A DNA stretch of 64,000 nt, taken from positions 186,001-250,000 of the forward strand of contig NZ_BBMC01000004.1 in NCBI RefSeq assembly GCF_000971255.1. Reading direction: 5' to 3'. The position numbers and the translations under genes were made by a program. This stretch comes from Demequina rhizosphaerae (GTDB taxonomy: Bacteria > Actinomycetota > Actinomycetes > Actinomycetales > Demequinaceae). Of the stretch, positions 29,548 to 38,278 are shown piece by piece (position 1 is the first letter of the stretch; every line of letters starts with the position of its first letter). The notes beneath the pieces are model-generated. The model had not been told where the DNA came from, ran no database searches, and worked only from the letters and a program-made list of their open reading frames with translations.

Positions 29548-30521
29548 GAAGGCAGACCACCCTCGCGGCCGCGGCCGTCGCCGGGCTCGTCCTGCTCGCC
29601 GGCTGCACGCCGGCCGTGCCGGAGCCCGTCGCCGCACCCGCGGCCCAGGAGACCTCCGCCATCACGCAGACCCAGATCGACCGCATCGTCCCCGCGACCT
29701 TCGCGGAGCTCGAGGCGGCGGACGAGGCGCGCGACGCCTCGCTCCTCGGCGAGCGCGTCGGCGGCACCGCCGTCACCGTGCGCGGCGTGGAGTACCGGCT
29801 GCGGAAGGCGGGCGACAAGCAGGCCATCGAGGAGATCCCCTCGACGATGCAGGCGGTCTACGTGAGCGCCGAGGGCGTGTTCCCGCGCGTCATGGTCGGC
29901 GTGTCCGAGGCGCCCGAGGACGCGACCCCGGTCGTGCTCGTGTGGCTCCAGGAGGACATCGACTCCGACTACGTGCTGCAGAACTGGGCGCACATGGTGC
30001 CCGGCGCGACGCTGCCCGCCATGCCCGGCCCGGCCGTGGGCTCGAACCAGCTCCCGCTGGACTCCGACGCGGTCGACCCGACGCCGGAGCAGGTGGTGAA
30101 GGACTACGTCAAGCTCCTGCGCCAGGGCGCGAAGAGCGACCTCGCCTCCGAGTTCGGCAAGGACACCTACCGCGCGCGCCTGTTCGCGGCGCGCAAGGTG
30201 CTCACCGCGGCGGCGAAGAAGGGCGACGGCGACTACGTCGACACCGTGCAGCCCCAGCTCGACGACACCTACGCGATGGCGACGGCCGACGGCGGCGCGC
30301 TCGTGTTCGCGCCCCTCGTGGTGACGTCGTCGTTGCGGGTCAAGGGCGGCGCCACCGTGTCGATCTCCGATGCGGACAAGGCGCTCGTCAAGGGCAAGCT
30401 CAAGGACCGCGTCACGCACACGTACAACGACCTCGTCGTCATCCACGTGCCGGCGGACGGCGAGGGCAAGCCCACCGTCGTCGCGGCGGACCACCACCTG
30501 ATCAAGGTCGCGGCCAAGTAG
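29544..30521 (+). CDS. Predicted lipoprotein
   Basis: A 325-residue protein with a lipoprotein signal: MRRQTTLAAAAVAGLVLL then the lipobox LAGC (Cys22 region). The mature part has two domains of mixed secondary structure with no recognised enzyme motif. It overlaps the upstream membrane protein gene by ATGA, so the two probably work together at the cell surface. Confidence 0.8.
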   Translation: MRRQTTLAAAAVAGLVLLAGCTPAVPEPVAAPAAQETSAITQTQIDRIVPATFAELEAADEARDASLLGERVGGTAVTVRGVEYRLRKAGDKQAIEEIPSTMQAVYVSAEGVFPRVMVGVSEAPEDATPVVLVWLQEDIDSDYVLQNWAHMVPGATLPAMPGPAVGSNQLPLDSDAVDPTPEQVVKDYVKLLRQGAKSDLASEFGKDTYRARLFAARKVLTAAAKKGDGDYVDTVQPQLDDTYAMATADGGALVFAPLVVTSSLRVKGGATVSISDADKALVKGKLKDRVTHTYNDLVVIHVPADGEGKPTVVAADHHLIKVAAK

Positions 30522-30546
30522 CCGGGCCAGGAGGAGACAGACACCC

Positions 30547-31425
30547 ATGACCGACACCCCCGCCGCCCTCCGCGGCGCCGTCGACCTGGGCGCGCTCGCG
30601 GCGCGCTCGCGCCGCGCCGACTCGGGGCTCGCGACCATCGACGAGGCCGCCTTCCAGGAGCTCGCGCAGCAGTCGCTGCAGCGCCCGGTCGTCATCGCCT
30701 TCGTCTCCGCTTCCTCGCCGCAGAGCGAGGAGCTCGCACGCGAGATCGAGCAGGTCGCGGCCGACGCCGGCGTCAACGCCGCGGCGTGCGACATCGACGC
30801 GCAGCCGGCGATCGCGCAGGCGTTCCAGATCCGCGCGGTGCCGGCCGCCGTGGCGCTCATCGGCGGCCGCCCCGCGCCGCTGTTCCAGGGCGCCGCGACC
30901 CGCGAGCAGCTGGTCGAGGTCATCGGCCAGGTGGTCGAGGCCGCGCGCCAGATGGGCGCGGCCGCGGACATGCCCGCCGGCGCCGCCCCGCAGGAGGACG
31001 CGCCCGAGCCGTTGCCGCCGCTGCACCAGGAGGCCCACGACGCGATCGACCGCGGTGACCTCGACGCGGCCGAGGCCGCCTTCGACAAGGCGCTGCGGGA
31101 GAACCCCAAGGACGCCGAGGCCCGTGCCGGCCGCGCCCAGGTGCGGCTGATGTCGCGCTCGCGTACGGCCGACCTCGGCGCGGTGCGCGCCGCCGCGGCC
31201 GCCGCACCTGACGACGTCGACGCGCAGCTCGCCGTCGCGGACATGGACGTGCTCGGCGGCCAGCTCGACGACGCGTTCGGTCGCCTCGTCGACCTCGTGC
31301 GCGCGACCGCCGGCGACGAGCGGGAGCGCGTGCGCGCGCGGCTGCTCGAGCTGTTCGAGGTGGTGGACCCCGCGGACCAGCGGGTGCTGCGCGCGCGCCA
31401 GGCGCTCGCCTCCGCGCTGTACTAG
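30547..31425 (+). CDS. YbbN-like co-chaperone (thioredoxin fold plus TPR)
   Basis: A 292-residue protein. Residues about 25-135 form a thioredoxin fold with the cis-Pro region IRAVPAAVALIGGRP. The usual Cys-x-x-Cys is replaced by SSPQ, so it cannot act as a redox thioredoxin. Residues about 155-290 form TPR-like helices. This is the YbbN/CnoX-type architecture. It starts 25 nt after the lipoprotein gene. Confidence 0.87.
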   Translation: MTDTPAALRGAVDLGALAARSRRADSGLATIDEAAFQELAQQSLQRPVVIAFVSASSPQSEELAREIEQVAADAGVNAAACDIDAQPAIAQAFQIRAVPAAVALIGGRPAPLFQGAATREQLVEVIGQVVEAARQMGAAADMPAGAAPQEDAPEPLPPLHQEAHDAIDRGDLDAAEAAFDKALRENPKDAEARAGRAQVRLMSRSRTADLGAVRAAAAAAPDDVDAQLAVADMDVLGGQLDDAFGRLVDLVRATAGDERERVRARLLELFEVVDPADQRVLRARQALASALY

Positions 31426-31429
31426 CGGA

Positions 31430-31548
31430 CCCGCGAGCACTCCTCCACGCATCGCCCGGGACGCGAACGTCTCTCGAGGCGTTCCGGGTGCGTGGAGGGC
31501 CGCGCGTGGTGGCCCCGTGCCCCGCCCGCGTGGAGGGGTGCTCGCGGG
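31430..31548. terminator. Nested inverted repeats between convergent genes
   Basis: Arms at 31430-31450 and 31528-31548 pair over 21 positions with one G-U pair. CCTCCACGC at 31442-31450 can instead pair with GCGTGGAGG at 31490-31498, so two alternative hairpins exist. It lies between the convergent YbbN and glgB genes and probably stops transcription from both sides. Confidence 0.65.
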
Positions 31549-31554
31549 AAGCGG

Positions 31555-33720
31555 CTAGGCGGACGGACGCAGGATGACCGCGCCCATCGGGGGCACGCGG
31601 ATCTGCGCGACCGCCGGGAACCCGTGCATCTCGCGCGCGACCGCGTCGACATGGCCGAGGTTGCCCACGCCCGAGCCGCCGTACGTCTCGGAGTCCGTGT
31701 TGAAGACCTCGTCCCAGCCCCCGGCCTGCGGGAGCGGCAGCGCGTAGTTCTCGTGGGGCACGCCCGCGAAGTTCACCACCACCGCGACCGGCTCGCCCGC
31801 ATCGTCCACGCGCAGGAAGGCGAGCGTGTTGCGGCGCGTGTCGTCGGCGTCGATCCAGCGGAAGCCCGCCGGGTCGGAGTCGCGCTCGAACAGCGCGGGA
31901 GTGTCGCGGTAGAGGCGGTTGAGGTCGCCGAGCATGCGGCGCACGCCGTCGTGCAGGCGGTCCTCGAGGTGCCACCAGTCGAGCGAGCGGCCCTCGGACC
32001 ACTCGGCGTACTGGCCGAACTCGCAGCCCATGAACACGAGCGTCTTGCCCGGGTGCGTCCACTGGTACGCGAGCAGCGCGCGCAGCGTCGCCATCTTCTG
32101 CCAGTGGTCGCCGGGGAAGCGGTCGACGAGCGAGCCCTTGCCGTGCACCACCTCGTCGTGCGACAGCGGCAGCATGTAGTGCTCCGAGAAGGCGTACATG
32201 AGCGAGAACGTCACCGTGTGGTGGTGGTACGAGCGGTGCACGGGCTCCTCGCTCACGTACCGCAGGGTGTCGTTCATCCAGCCCATGTTCCACTTGAGCC
32301 CGAAGCCCAGGCCGCCCGCGCTCGTGGGCGCGGTGACGCCGGGCCACGCGGTCGACTCCTCGGCGATCATGACGATGCCCGGGGCGCTGCGGTACGCCGT
32401 CGCGTTCGTCTCCTGGAGGAACGCGATCGCGTCGAGGTTCTCGCGGCCGCCGTGGACGTTGGGGCGCCACTGGCCGGCCTCGCGCGAGTAGTCGAGGTAC
32501 AGCATCGACGCGACGGCGTCGACGCGCAGGCCGTCCGCGTGGAACTCCTGGAGCCAGTAGACGGCGTTCGCGACGAGGAAGTTGCGCACCTCGGCGCGGC
32601 CGAAGTCGAAGATGAACGTGCCCCAGTCGGGCTGCTCGCCGCGCAGCGGGTCCGGGTGCTCGTACAGCGGGGTGCCGTCGAAGCGGCCGAGCGCCCACTC
32701 GTCCTTGGGGAAGTGGCCGGGCACCCAGTCGAGCAGCACGCCGATGCCGGCGCGGTGGAGGGTGTCGATGAGGTAGCGGAGCTCGTCGGGGGAGCCGAAG
32801 CGCGACGTCGGGGCGTAGTAGCCCGACACCTGGTAGCCCCACGAGCCGCCGAACGGGTGCTCCATCACGGGCAGGAACTCGACGTGCGTGAAGCCCATCT
32901 CGGTGACGTACGAGGTGAGCTGGTCCGCGAGCTCGACGTAGCCGAGGCCCTGGCGCCACGACCCGAGGTGCACCTCGTACACGCTCATGGCGCTGCGGTG
33001 CGGCTGGGACGATGCGCGGTGCTCGATCCACGCGGCGTCGCCCCACTCGTAGGACGACTCCTCGACCACCGACGCGGTCGCGGGCGGCAGCTCGGTGCGG
33101 CGGGCCATCGGGTCCGCCTTCTGGCGCCAGTGGCCGTTCTTGTCGAGGATCTCGAACTTGTAGGCGGTGCCCGCCGCGATCCCGGGGATGAAGAGCTCCC
33201 AGATGCCGGACGCGCCCAGCGTGCGCATCGCGTGCGTCGCGCCCTGCCAGTGGTTGAAGTCGCCCACGACGCGGACCGCGCGAGCGTTGGGCGCCCACAC
33301 CGCGAAGTCGGTGCCGACCACCTCTCCCAGCACGGACTCGAGGCGGTGGACGTTGGCGCCCAGGACGCCCCACAGCCGCTCGTGGCGGCCCTCGCGGACG
33401 AGGTGGAGGTCGAGCTCGCCGAGCATCGGCATGAAGCGGTACGGGTCGTCCGCGGCCGAGGTGTCCTCGCCGTACGTCGTATGGATCCGGTAGTCGGGGA
33501 TCTCCTCGCCCGGCAGCTCCACGGACCAGATGCCGTGGTGCTCGTGCTCGGCGGCGAACCTCCCCTCGAGCGTCTCGATCTCGACCGCGTCGGCCAGCGG
33601 GCGCAGCACGCGGATCACCACCGAGCCCGCCTCCGGGTGCGGGCCCAGGACGGCGTGCGGGTCGTGGTGCGTGCCGCGTGCGATGTCGGCGAGCACGGCC
33701 TGGTCAAGTCGGCGGGGCAT
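31555..33720 (-). CDS. glgB: 1,4-alpha-glucan branching enzyme
   Basis: A 721-residue GH13 enzyme that adds alpha-1,6 branches to glucan. An N-terminal CBM48-type domain pair (FAVWAPNARAVRVVGDFNHW) is followed by the GH13 barrel. GLRVDAVASMLYLDY carries the nucleophile Asp, MIAEESTAWPG the acid/base Glu, and LPLSHDEVVHGKGS the transition-state Asp. ATG at 33720 has GAGAGGG 6 nt upstream; the in-frame GTG at 33726 is too close to that site. It follows glgE by 34 nt in one operon. Confidence 0.95.
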   Translation of the reverse strand: MPRRLDQAVLADIARGTHHDPHAVLGPHPEAGSVVIRVLRPLADAVEIETLEGRFAAEHEHHGIWSVELPGEEIPDYRIHTTYGEDTSAADDPYRFMPMLGELDLHLVREGRHERLWGVLGANVHRLESVLGEVVGTDFAVWAPNARAVRVVGDFNHWQGATHAMRTLGASGIWELFIPGIAAGTAYKFEILDKNGHWRQKADPMARRTELPPATASVVEESSYEWGDAAWIEHRASSQPHRSAMSVYEVHLGSWRQGLGYVELADQLTSYVTEMGFTHVEFLPVMEHPFGGSWGYQVSGYYAPTSRFGSPDELRYLIDTLHRAGIGVLLDWVPGHFPKDEWALGRFDGTPLYEHPDPLRGEQPDWGTFIFDFGRAEVRNFLVANAVYWLQEFHADGLRVDAVASMLYLDYSREAGQWRPNVHGGRENLDAIAFLQETNATAYRSAPGIVMIAEESTAWPGVTAPTSAGGLGFGLKWNMGWMNDTLRYVSEEPVHRSYHHHTVTFSLMYAFSEHYMLPLSHDEVVHGKGSLVDRFPGDHWQKMATLRALLAYQWTHPGKTLVFMGCEFGQYAEWSEGRSLDWWHLEDRLHDGVRRMLGDLNRLYRDTPALFERDSDPAGFRWIDADDTRRNTLAFLRVDDAGEPVAVVVNFAGVPHENYALPLPQAGGWDEVFNTDSETYGGSGVGNLGHVDAVAREMHGFPAVAQIRVPPMGAVILRPSA

Positions 33721-33754
33721 CAGCACCCTCTCTGCTGGTGGGCGGGCGTGGGCA

Positions 33755-35755
33755 TCATGCGGGCCTCACCACGGCGACGTGGGCGAGGGTGACCGCGGGG
33801 TCGAGCCTGACGTAGAAGTCGCGGCCCCACGTGTACGTGGCGCCGCCGACGACGTCGTCGACGACCAGCCGCGCGTCGTCCGCGAGGCCGAGCGACGGCA
33901 GGTCGAGCGTGACGACCCCGGACTGGACGTGGTGGGGGTCGAAGCTCGCGACCACGATGACCGTGTCGGCCTTGCCGGTGGGCGACTCCTCCGCGGGCAG
34001 GTGGCGCGAGAAGCACAGGATCTCGGGGTTCGTCGTGGGGTGGACCCGCAGGCCCCGCAGCCGTCGCAGCGCGGGGTGCTTGGCGCGCGTCTGGTTGAGG
34101 GTCGTGAGCAGCGTCCGGATCCCGTAGCGGTCGGCGTCGGCCCAGTCGCGCTGCTTGAACTCGTACTTCTCGTTGTCGATCTGCTCCTCGACGCCGGGGC
34201 GGGGCACGTTCTCGACGAACTCGTAACCCGTGTAGATCCCGTACGAGGGGGAGCCCGTCGCGGCGAGCACCGCGCGCATCCGGTAGATCGCCGGCCCGCC
34301 ATGCTGCATGTCCGGCGTGAGGATGTCGTGCGTGGTGGGCCAGAAGTTCGGGCGCATGTAGAACGACGCGTCGCCCGACACCTCCTCGAGGTACTCGCCC
34401 ATCTCCTCGGCGTTCTGGCGCCACGTGAAGTACGTGTAGCTCTGGTGGAAGCCGATCTTCGCGAGCGTGTGCATCATCGCGGGGCGCGTGAACGCCTCCG
34501 ACAGGAAGATCACCTCGGGGTGGTCCGCGGCGATGTCGCGCAGCAGCCGCTCCCAGAACGTCAGCGGCTTGGTGTGGGGGTTGTCGACGCGGAACAGCGT
34601 GACGCCGGCGTCGATCCAGACCTGCAGCATGTCGCGGATCGCGTGGTAGATGCCCTCGGGATCGTTGTCGAAGTTGAGCGGGTAGATGTCCTGGTACTTC
34701 TTGGGCGGGTTCTCCGCGTACGCGATGGTGCCGTCCAGCCGCTGCGTGAACCACTCGGGGTGCTCCGTCACCCACGGGTGATCGGGGGAGCACTGCAGCG
34801 CGACGTCGAGCGCGACCTCGAGGCCCACGCTGCCGGCGGCCTTGACGAACTGCTTGAACCCGCGCATCGTCCCCAGGTCCGGGTGGATGGCGTCGTGGCC
34901 GCCCTCGGCGGCGCCGATCGCGTACGGGCTGCCGGGGTCGCTCGGCTCGGCCTTGAGCGAGTTGTTGCGGCCCTTGCGGTGCGTGAGGCCGATGGGGTGG
35001 ATGGGCGTGAGGTAGACGACGTCGAAGCCCATCTCGGCGATCGCGGGCAGGCGCTTCGCGGCCGTGGTGAACGTCCCCGAGGTCCACTCGCCGGTGCGCT
35101 TGACGATGCGCGCGCCCTCGGAGCGCGGGAAGATCTCGTACCAGGCCGACACGAGCGCCTTCTCGCGCTGGACGAGCAGCGGGTACTCGGGCGAGGTGGT
35201 GACCCAGTCGCGCAGCGGCGCGGCGGTGAGTGCCGCCTTGAGCTCGGGGGACGATGCGGGCGCGAGCCGCGCCTCGGGCGCGAGCGAGCCGTCCTGGAGG
35301 GAGGCGATCGCCTCCTCGAGCAGCGCCTTGCGGGACGGCGTGTGACGGACCTCGGTCAGCGCGCGGGTGAGGACCGCGACGCCCTCGTCGAGCATGAGCT
35401 GCACGTCGACGCCGGCGTGGATCTTCACCTCGGCGGCGTGACGCCAGGTCGACACCGGGTCGGACCACGCCTCGACGCGGAAGCGGTGCAGGCCCTCGTG
35501 GCGCGGCGTGAGGATCGCACGGTAGAGGCTCGTGCCCCAGTCGTGCAGCGGCATGGGGAGGCGCTCGTGGCGGCCGTCCGGCCGCGTCACCACGACCGTC
35601 GCGCCCTCGGAGTCGTGCCCCTCGCGGAAGATCGTGGCGGTGATCGGCACGGCCTCGCCCACGACGGCGCGCGCCGGCCACCGTCCTTCCTCCAGCGAGG
35701 GCTGGACCCCCACGACGGGGATGCGACCGATGGACGTCTCAGGGGAGCGGGCCAT
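33755..35755 (-). CDS. glgE: Alpha-1,4-glucan:maltose-1-phosphate maltosyltransferase GlgE
   Basis: A 666-residue GH13_3 enzyme that extends alpha-glucan using maltose-1-phosphate. IGRIPVVGVQPSLEEGRWPA opens the N-terminal domain. FRVDNPHTKP carries the nucleophile Asp391, and LSEAFTRP about 29 residues later carries the acid/base Glu. The start ATG at 35755 gives the usual GlgE length and lies 7 nt after a -10 box; longer upstream starts lack homology. With glgB it forms a two-gene operon; treS and pep2, which make the donor, are not in the window. Confidence 0.95.
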   Translation of the reverse strand: MARSPETSIGRIPVVGVQPSLEEGRWPARAVVGEAVPITATIFREGHDSEGATVVVTRPDGRHERLPMPLHDWGTSLYRAILTPRHEGLHRFRVEAWSDPVSTWRHAAEVKIHAGVDVQLMLDEGVAVLTRALTEVRHTPSRKALLEEAIASLQDGSLAPEARLAPASSPELKAALTAAPLRDWVTTSPEYPLLVQREKALVSAWYEIFPRSEGARIVKRTGEWTSGTFTTAAKRLPAIAEMGFDVVYLTPIHPIGLTHRKGRNNSLKAEPSDPGSPYAIGAAEGGHDAIHPDLGTMRGFKQFVKAAGSVGLEVALDVALQCSPDHPWVTEHPEWFTQRLDGTIAYAENPPKKYQDIYPLNFDNDPEGIYHAIRDMLQVWIDAGVTLFRVDNPHTKPLTFWERLLRDIAADHPEVIFLSEAFTRPAMMHTLAKIGFHQSYTYFTWRQNAEEMGEYLEEVSGDASFYMRPNFWPTTHDILTPDMQHGGPAIYRMRAVLAATGSPSYGIYTGYEFVENVPRPGVEEQIDNEKYEFKQRDWADADRYGIRTLLTTLNQTRAKHPALRRLRGLRVHPTTNPEILCFSRHLPAEESPTGKADTVIVVASFDPHHVQSGVVTLDLPSLGLADDARLVVDDVVGGATYTWGRDFYVRLDPAVTLAHVAVVRPA

Positions 35756-35762
35756 GCCCCCG

Positions 35763-35768
35763 AACCTA
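35763..35768 (-). promoter_or_regulatory. -10 box TAGGTT of glgE (leaderless)
   Basis: On the minus strand TAGGTT ends 7 nt before the glgE ATG. Transcription should begin at the start codon. Confidence 0.55.
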
Positions 35769-35865
35769 CTCGCAATGGGCGGCGATGGGTACCAGGAGGG
35801 CATCGCGTGCCAGGGGTGTCCCCGCCCCGGGACCTGTGGTGTCGTGCGCCCGTCCGAACACCATG

Positions 35866-35911
35866 TAATGTGTGGCACGCGGTTGATGTAACCGCTTGCA
35901 TCCAAAGGAGG
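35866..35911 (+). promoter_or_regulatory. Orphan promoter, LacI-type operator and ribosome site
   Basis: TAATGT (35866-35871) resembles a -10 box. GATGTAACCGCTTGCATC (35885-35902) is a near-perfect LacI-family operator (TGNAANCGNTTNCA core) placed where the RNA would start. AAAGGAGG (35904-35911) is an ideal ribosome site. No start codon lies at a normal distance behind it, and no gene follows for about 170 nt. Confidence 0.6.
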
Positions 35912-35997
35912 TTGTGCGCGGTTACGGATCGATAACGACGTGTCTCGAATGGGTCACGACGCAGCGCTCGATTTGTAGGGACACGGTTCTCGGGTCA

Positions 35998-36017
35998 TAG
36001 ACTGTGATCGGTCCCAG
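35998..36017 (+). promoter_or_regulatory. GH42 promoter and CelR-like operator
   Basis: TAGACT (35998-36003) serves as -10 box. It overlaps the 16-bp palindrome CTGTGATCGGTCCCAG (36002-36017), which covers the predicted RNA start. The same element with the same spacing is in the GH53 promoter. It resembles the CelR operator TGGGAGCGCTCCCA. Confidence 0.6.
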
Positions 36018-36021
36018 TATG

Positions 36022-36068
36022 GGCGGCCAAGGACGGCCGCCACGGTTTTGCGAGGCCCCTCCGGGGGC
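36022..36068 (+). other. Two hairpins in the GH42 leader
   Basis: GGCGGCC...GGCCGCC (about 36022-36041) and GGCCCC...GGGGCC (about 36053-36068) can fold in the leader between the operator and the GGAGGAG ribosome site. They may slow transcription or hide the ribosome site. Confidence 0.4.
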
Positions 36069-36080
36069 CGGAGGAGTGTC

Positions 36081-38114
36081 ATGACGGCAGCAGCAAGCTG
36101 GCCCCGGCTCGAGGGTCTCGCCTACGGCGGCGACTACAACCCCGAGCAGTGGCCGCGCGAGACGTGGGACGACGACGTGCGTCTCATGCGCGAGGCCGGC
36201 GTGAACATCGTGTCCGTCGGCATCTTCTCGTGGGCCATGCTCGAGCCCGAGGAGGGCGTCTACGACTTCGCGTGGATGGACGACCTGCTCGACCTGCTCC
36301 ACGCGAACGGCATCGCCGCGGACCTCGGCACGCCCTCCGTCTCGCCGCCGGCCTGGTTCTTCCACCGCTACCCGGACGCCCGCGTCACCGACAAGGACGG
36401 CACCGTGATGGGCTTCGGCTCGCGCGGCATGGCCTCGCACGCCTCGCCCGAGTACCGCGAGGCGATCGCGCGCATGGCGGGCGCGCTCGCGGAGCGCTAC
36501 GGCGACCACCCCGCCGTCGTGATGTGGCACATCCACAACGAGTACGGCGTGCCCGTCGCCGAGGACTTCGGCCCGCGCGCCGTCGCCTCGTGGCGACGCT
36601 GGCTCGAGGAGCGCTACGGCTCGCTCGACGCGCTCAACGCCGCGTGGGGCACGGCCTTCTGGGGCCAGCGCTACGGCGCGTGGGAGCACGTGGTCGCCCC
36701 CGCCGCGACGCCCACGATCGTCAACCCCGCGATGAAGCTCGACTGGGCGCGGTTCACCGACGACCAGCTGCGCGAGTGCTTCGTGGTCGAGCGCGACGCG
36801 ATCCGCGCGCACGCGGACCAGCCGATCACCACCAACTTCATGGCCCACCAGTCGTGGAACACCGACCTGTGGAAGTGGGCCGAGCTCGTCGACGTCGTGT
36901 CCGACGACCACTACCTGTGGTCGCCCGACCCCGACGCGCACGTGGGGCTTGCGCTGTCCGCGGACCTCACGCGCTCGGTCGCCGGCGGCAAGCCGTGGAT
37001 CCTCATGGAGCACTCCACGTCCGCGGTCAACTGGCAGGGACGCAACACCGCCAAGCGTCCCGGCGAGATGCGCCGCAACGCGCTCACCCACCTGGGCCGC
37101 GGCGCCGACGCCATCATGTTCTTCCAGTGGCGCGCCTCCCGCTCCGGCGCGGAGAAGTTCCACTCGGCGATGCTCCCGCACGCCGGCGCATCGTCCCGCG
37201 TCTTCCGCGAGGTCGTCGAGCTCGGCGGGCACCTCCAGGACGCCGCGCAGGTCCGCGGCTCGGTCGTCGAGGCCGACGTCGCGGTGCTCTACGACTGGGA
37301 GTCCCTGTGGGCCCAGGACCTCGAGTGGCGCCCCTCCGACGACGTCCAGTTCCGCGAGCGCATGCGCGCCTTCTACGAGCGCCTGTGGCGCGACGGCGTG
37401 ACCGTCGACTTCGCCCACCCGGACCAGGACCTGTCGCGCTACAGGCTCGTCGTGGCGCCGGCCTCGTACCTGCTCACCGCATCGTCCGCCGCGAACCTCA
37501 CGCGCTACGTCGAGAACGGCGGCACGCTGCTCGTCAACTTCTTCTCCGCGATCGTCGACGAGCACGACGCCGTGCACGAGGGCGGCTTCGTCGCCCCGCT
37601 GCGCGACGCGCTCGGGCTGACCGTCGAGGAGTTCCTGCCGCTGCGCGAGGGCGAGACCGCCGAGGTGCGCTGGACGCGCGGCGCCGAGGCGGTGCTGCCG
37701 TCCGACGTGTGGCAGGAGGACATCGCGCTCGCGGGCGCCGAGGTGGTCGCGGAGAACGCGACCGGCCCGGGCGCCGGCAAGCCGGCCGTGACCCGCAACG
37801 AGCACGGGGAGGGCGTGGGCTGGTACGTCGGCACGCGCCTCGACGTGCATGCGCTGAAGACCGTGTTCGACGCGGTCTACGCCGACGCCGGCGTCGAGCC
37901 CTCGGGCCTTCCCGAGACGCTCGAGGTCGTGACGCGTCACGGCGCTGCTGAGGACTTCGTCGTCGCCGTCAACCACGGCGACGACGCAGCTCGGCTCCCG
38001 GTGGCAGGAACAGACCTGCTCACCGGTGCCGAGACCGAAGGCGAGCTCGAGGTGCCGGGGGGCGGCGTCGCCGTCGTCCGCACCTCGCGTGAGTCCGGAG
38101 GTGAAGAGGTCTGA
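36081..38114 (+). CDS. GH42 beta-galactosidase
   Basis: A 677-residue intracellular family 42 enzyme. It opens GLAYGGDYNPEQWPRETW, the GH42 signature. The acid/base Glu154 is in IHNEYG and the nucleophile Glu310 in LMEHST. The C-terminal third contains the trimerisation and beta domains. No signal peptide. GGAGGAG precedes the ATG at 36081. It opens a galacto-oligosaccharide locus with an importer and a secreted galactanase, so beta-1,4-galacto-oligosaccharides are the likely substrate. Confidence 0.94.
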   Translation: MTAAASWPRLEGLAYGGDYNPEQWPRETWDDDVRLMREAGVNIVSVGIFSWAMLEPEEGVYDFAWMDDLLDLLHANGIAADLGTPSVSPPAWFFHRYPDARVTDKDGTVMGFGSRGMASHASPEYREAIARMAGALAERYGDHPAVVMWHIHNEYGVPVAEDFGPRAVASWRRWLEERYGSLDALNAAWGTAFWGQRYGAWEHVVAPAATPTIVNPAMKLDWARFTDDQLRECFVVERDAIRAHADQPITTNFMAHQSWNTDLWKWAELVDVVSDDHYLWSPDPDAHVGLALSADLTRSVAGGKPWILMEHSTSAVNWQGRNTAKRPGEMRRNALTHLGRGADAIMFFQWRASRSGAEKFHSAMLPHAGASSRVFREVVELGGHLQDAAQVRGSVVEADVAVLYDWESLWAQDLEWRPSDDVQFRERMRAFYERLWRDGVTVDFAHPDQDLSRYRLVVAPASYLLTASSAANLTRYVENGGTLLVNFFSAIVDEHDAVHEGGFVAPLRDALGLTVEEFLPLREGETAEVRWTRGAEAVLPSDVWQEDIALAGAEVVAENATGPGAGKPAVTRNEHGEGVGWYVGTRLDVHALKTVFDAVYADAGVEPSGLPETLEVVTRHGAAEDFVVAVNHGDDAARLPVAGTDLLTGAETEGELEVPGGGVAVVRTSRESGGEEV

Positions 38115-38278
38115 CCCGCGGGGACGGACCGGGCTGCGCCGGTCCCGAACCCAGACCGAGACATACCAACTGAAGACCCAGGGCTCCCGGGCGGGGGCCC
38201 CCACTCGGAAGTAACCTGTCGCAGAGACGCGATCTCACCAGAGGCGCGCAATGTGGCTCCACTCTGGAAGGAATATCC

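Noticed and set aside
35914..36000. 28-codon frame behind AAAGGAGG as a coding gene
   Set aside because: The start is only 2 nt from the ribosome site and the peptide has no recognisable feature. It is kept only as part of the orphan-site finding.
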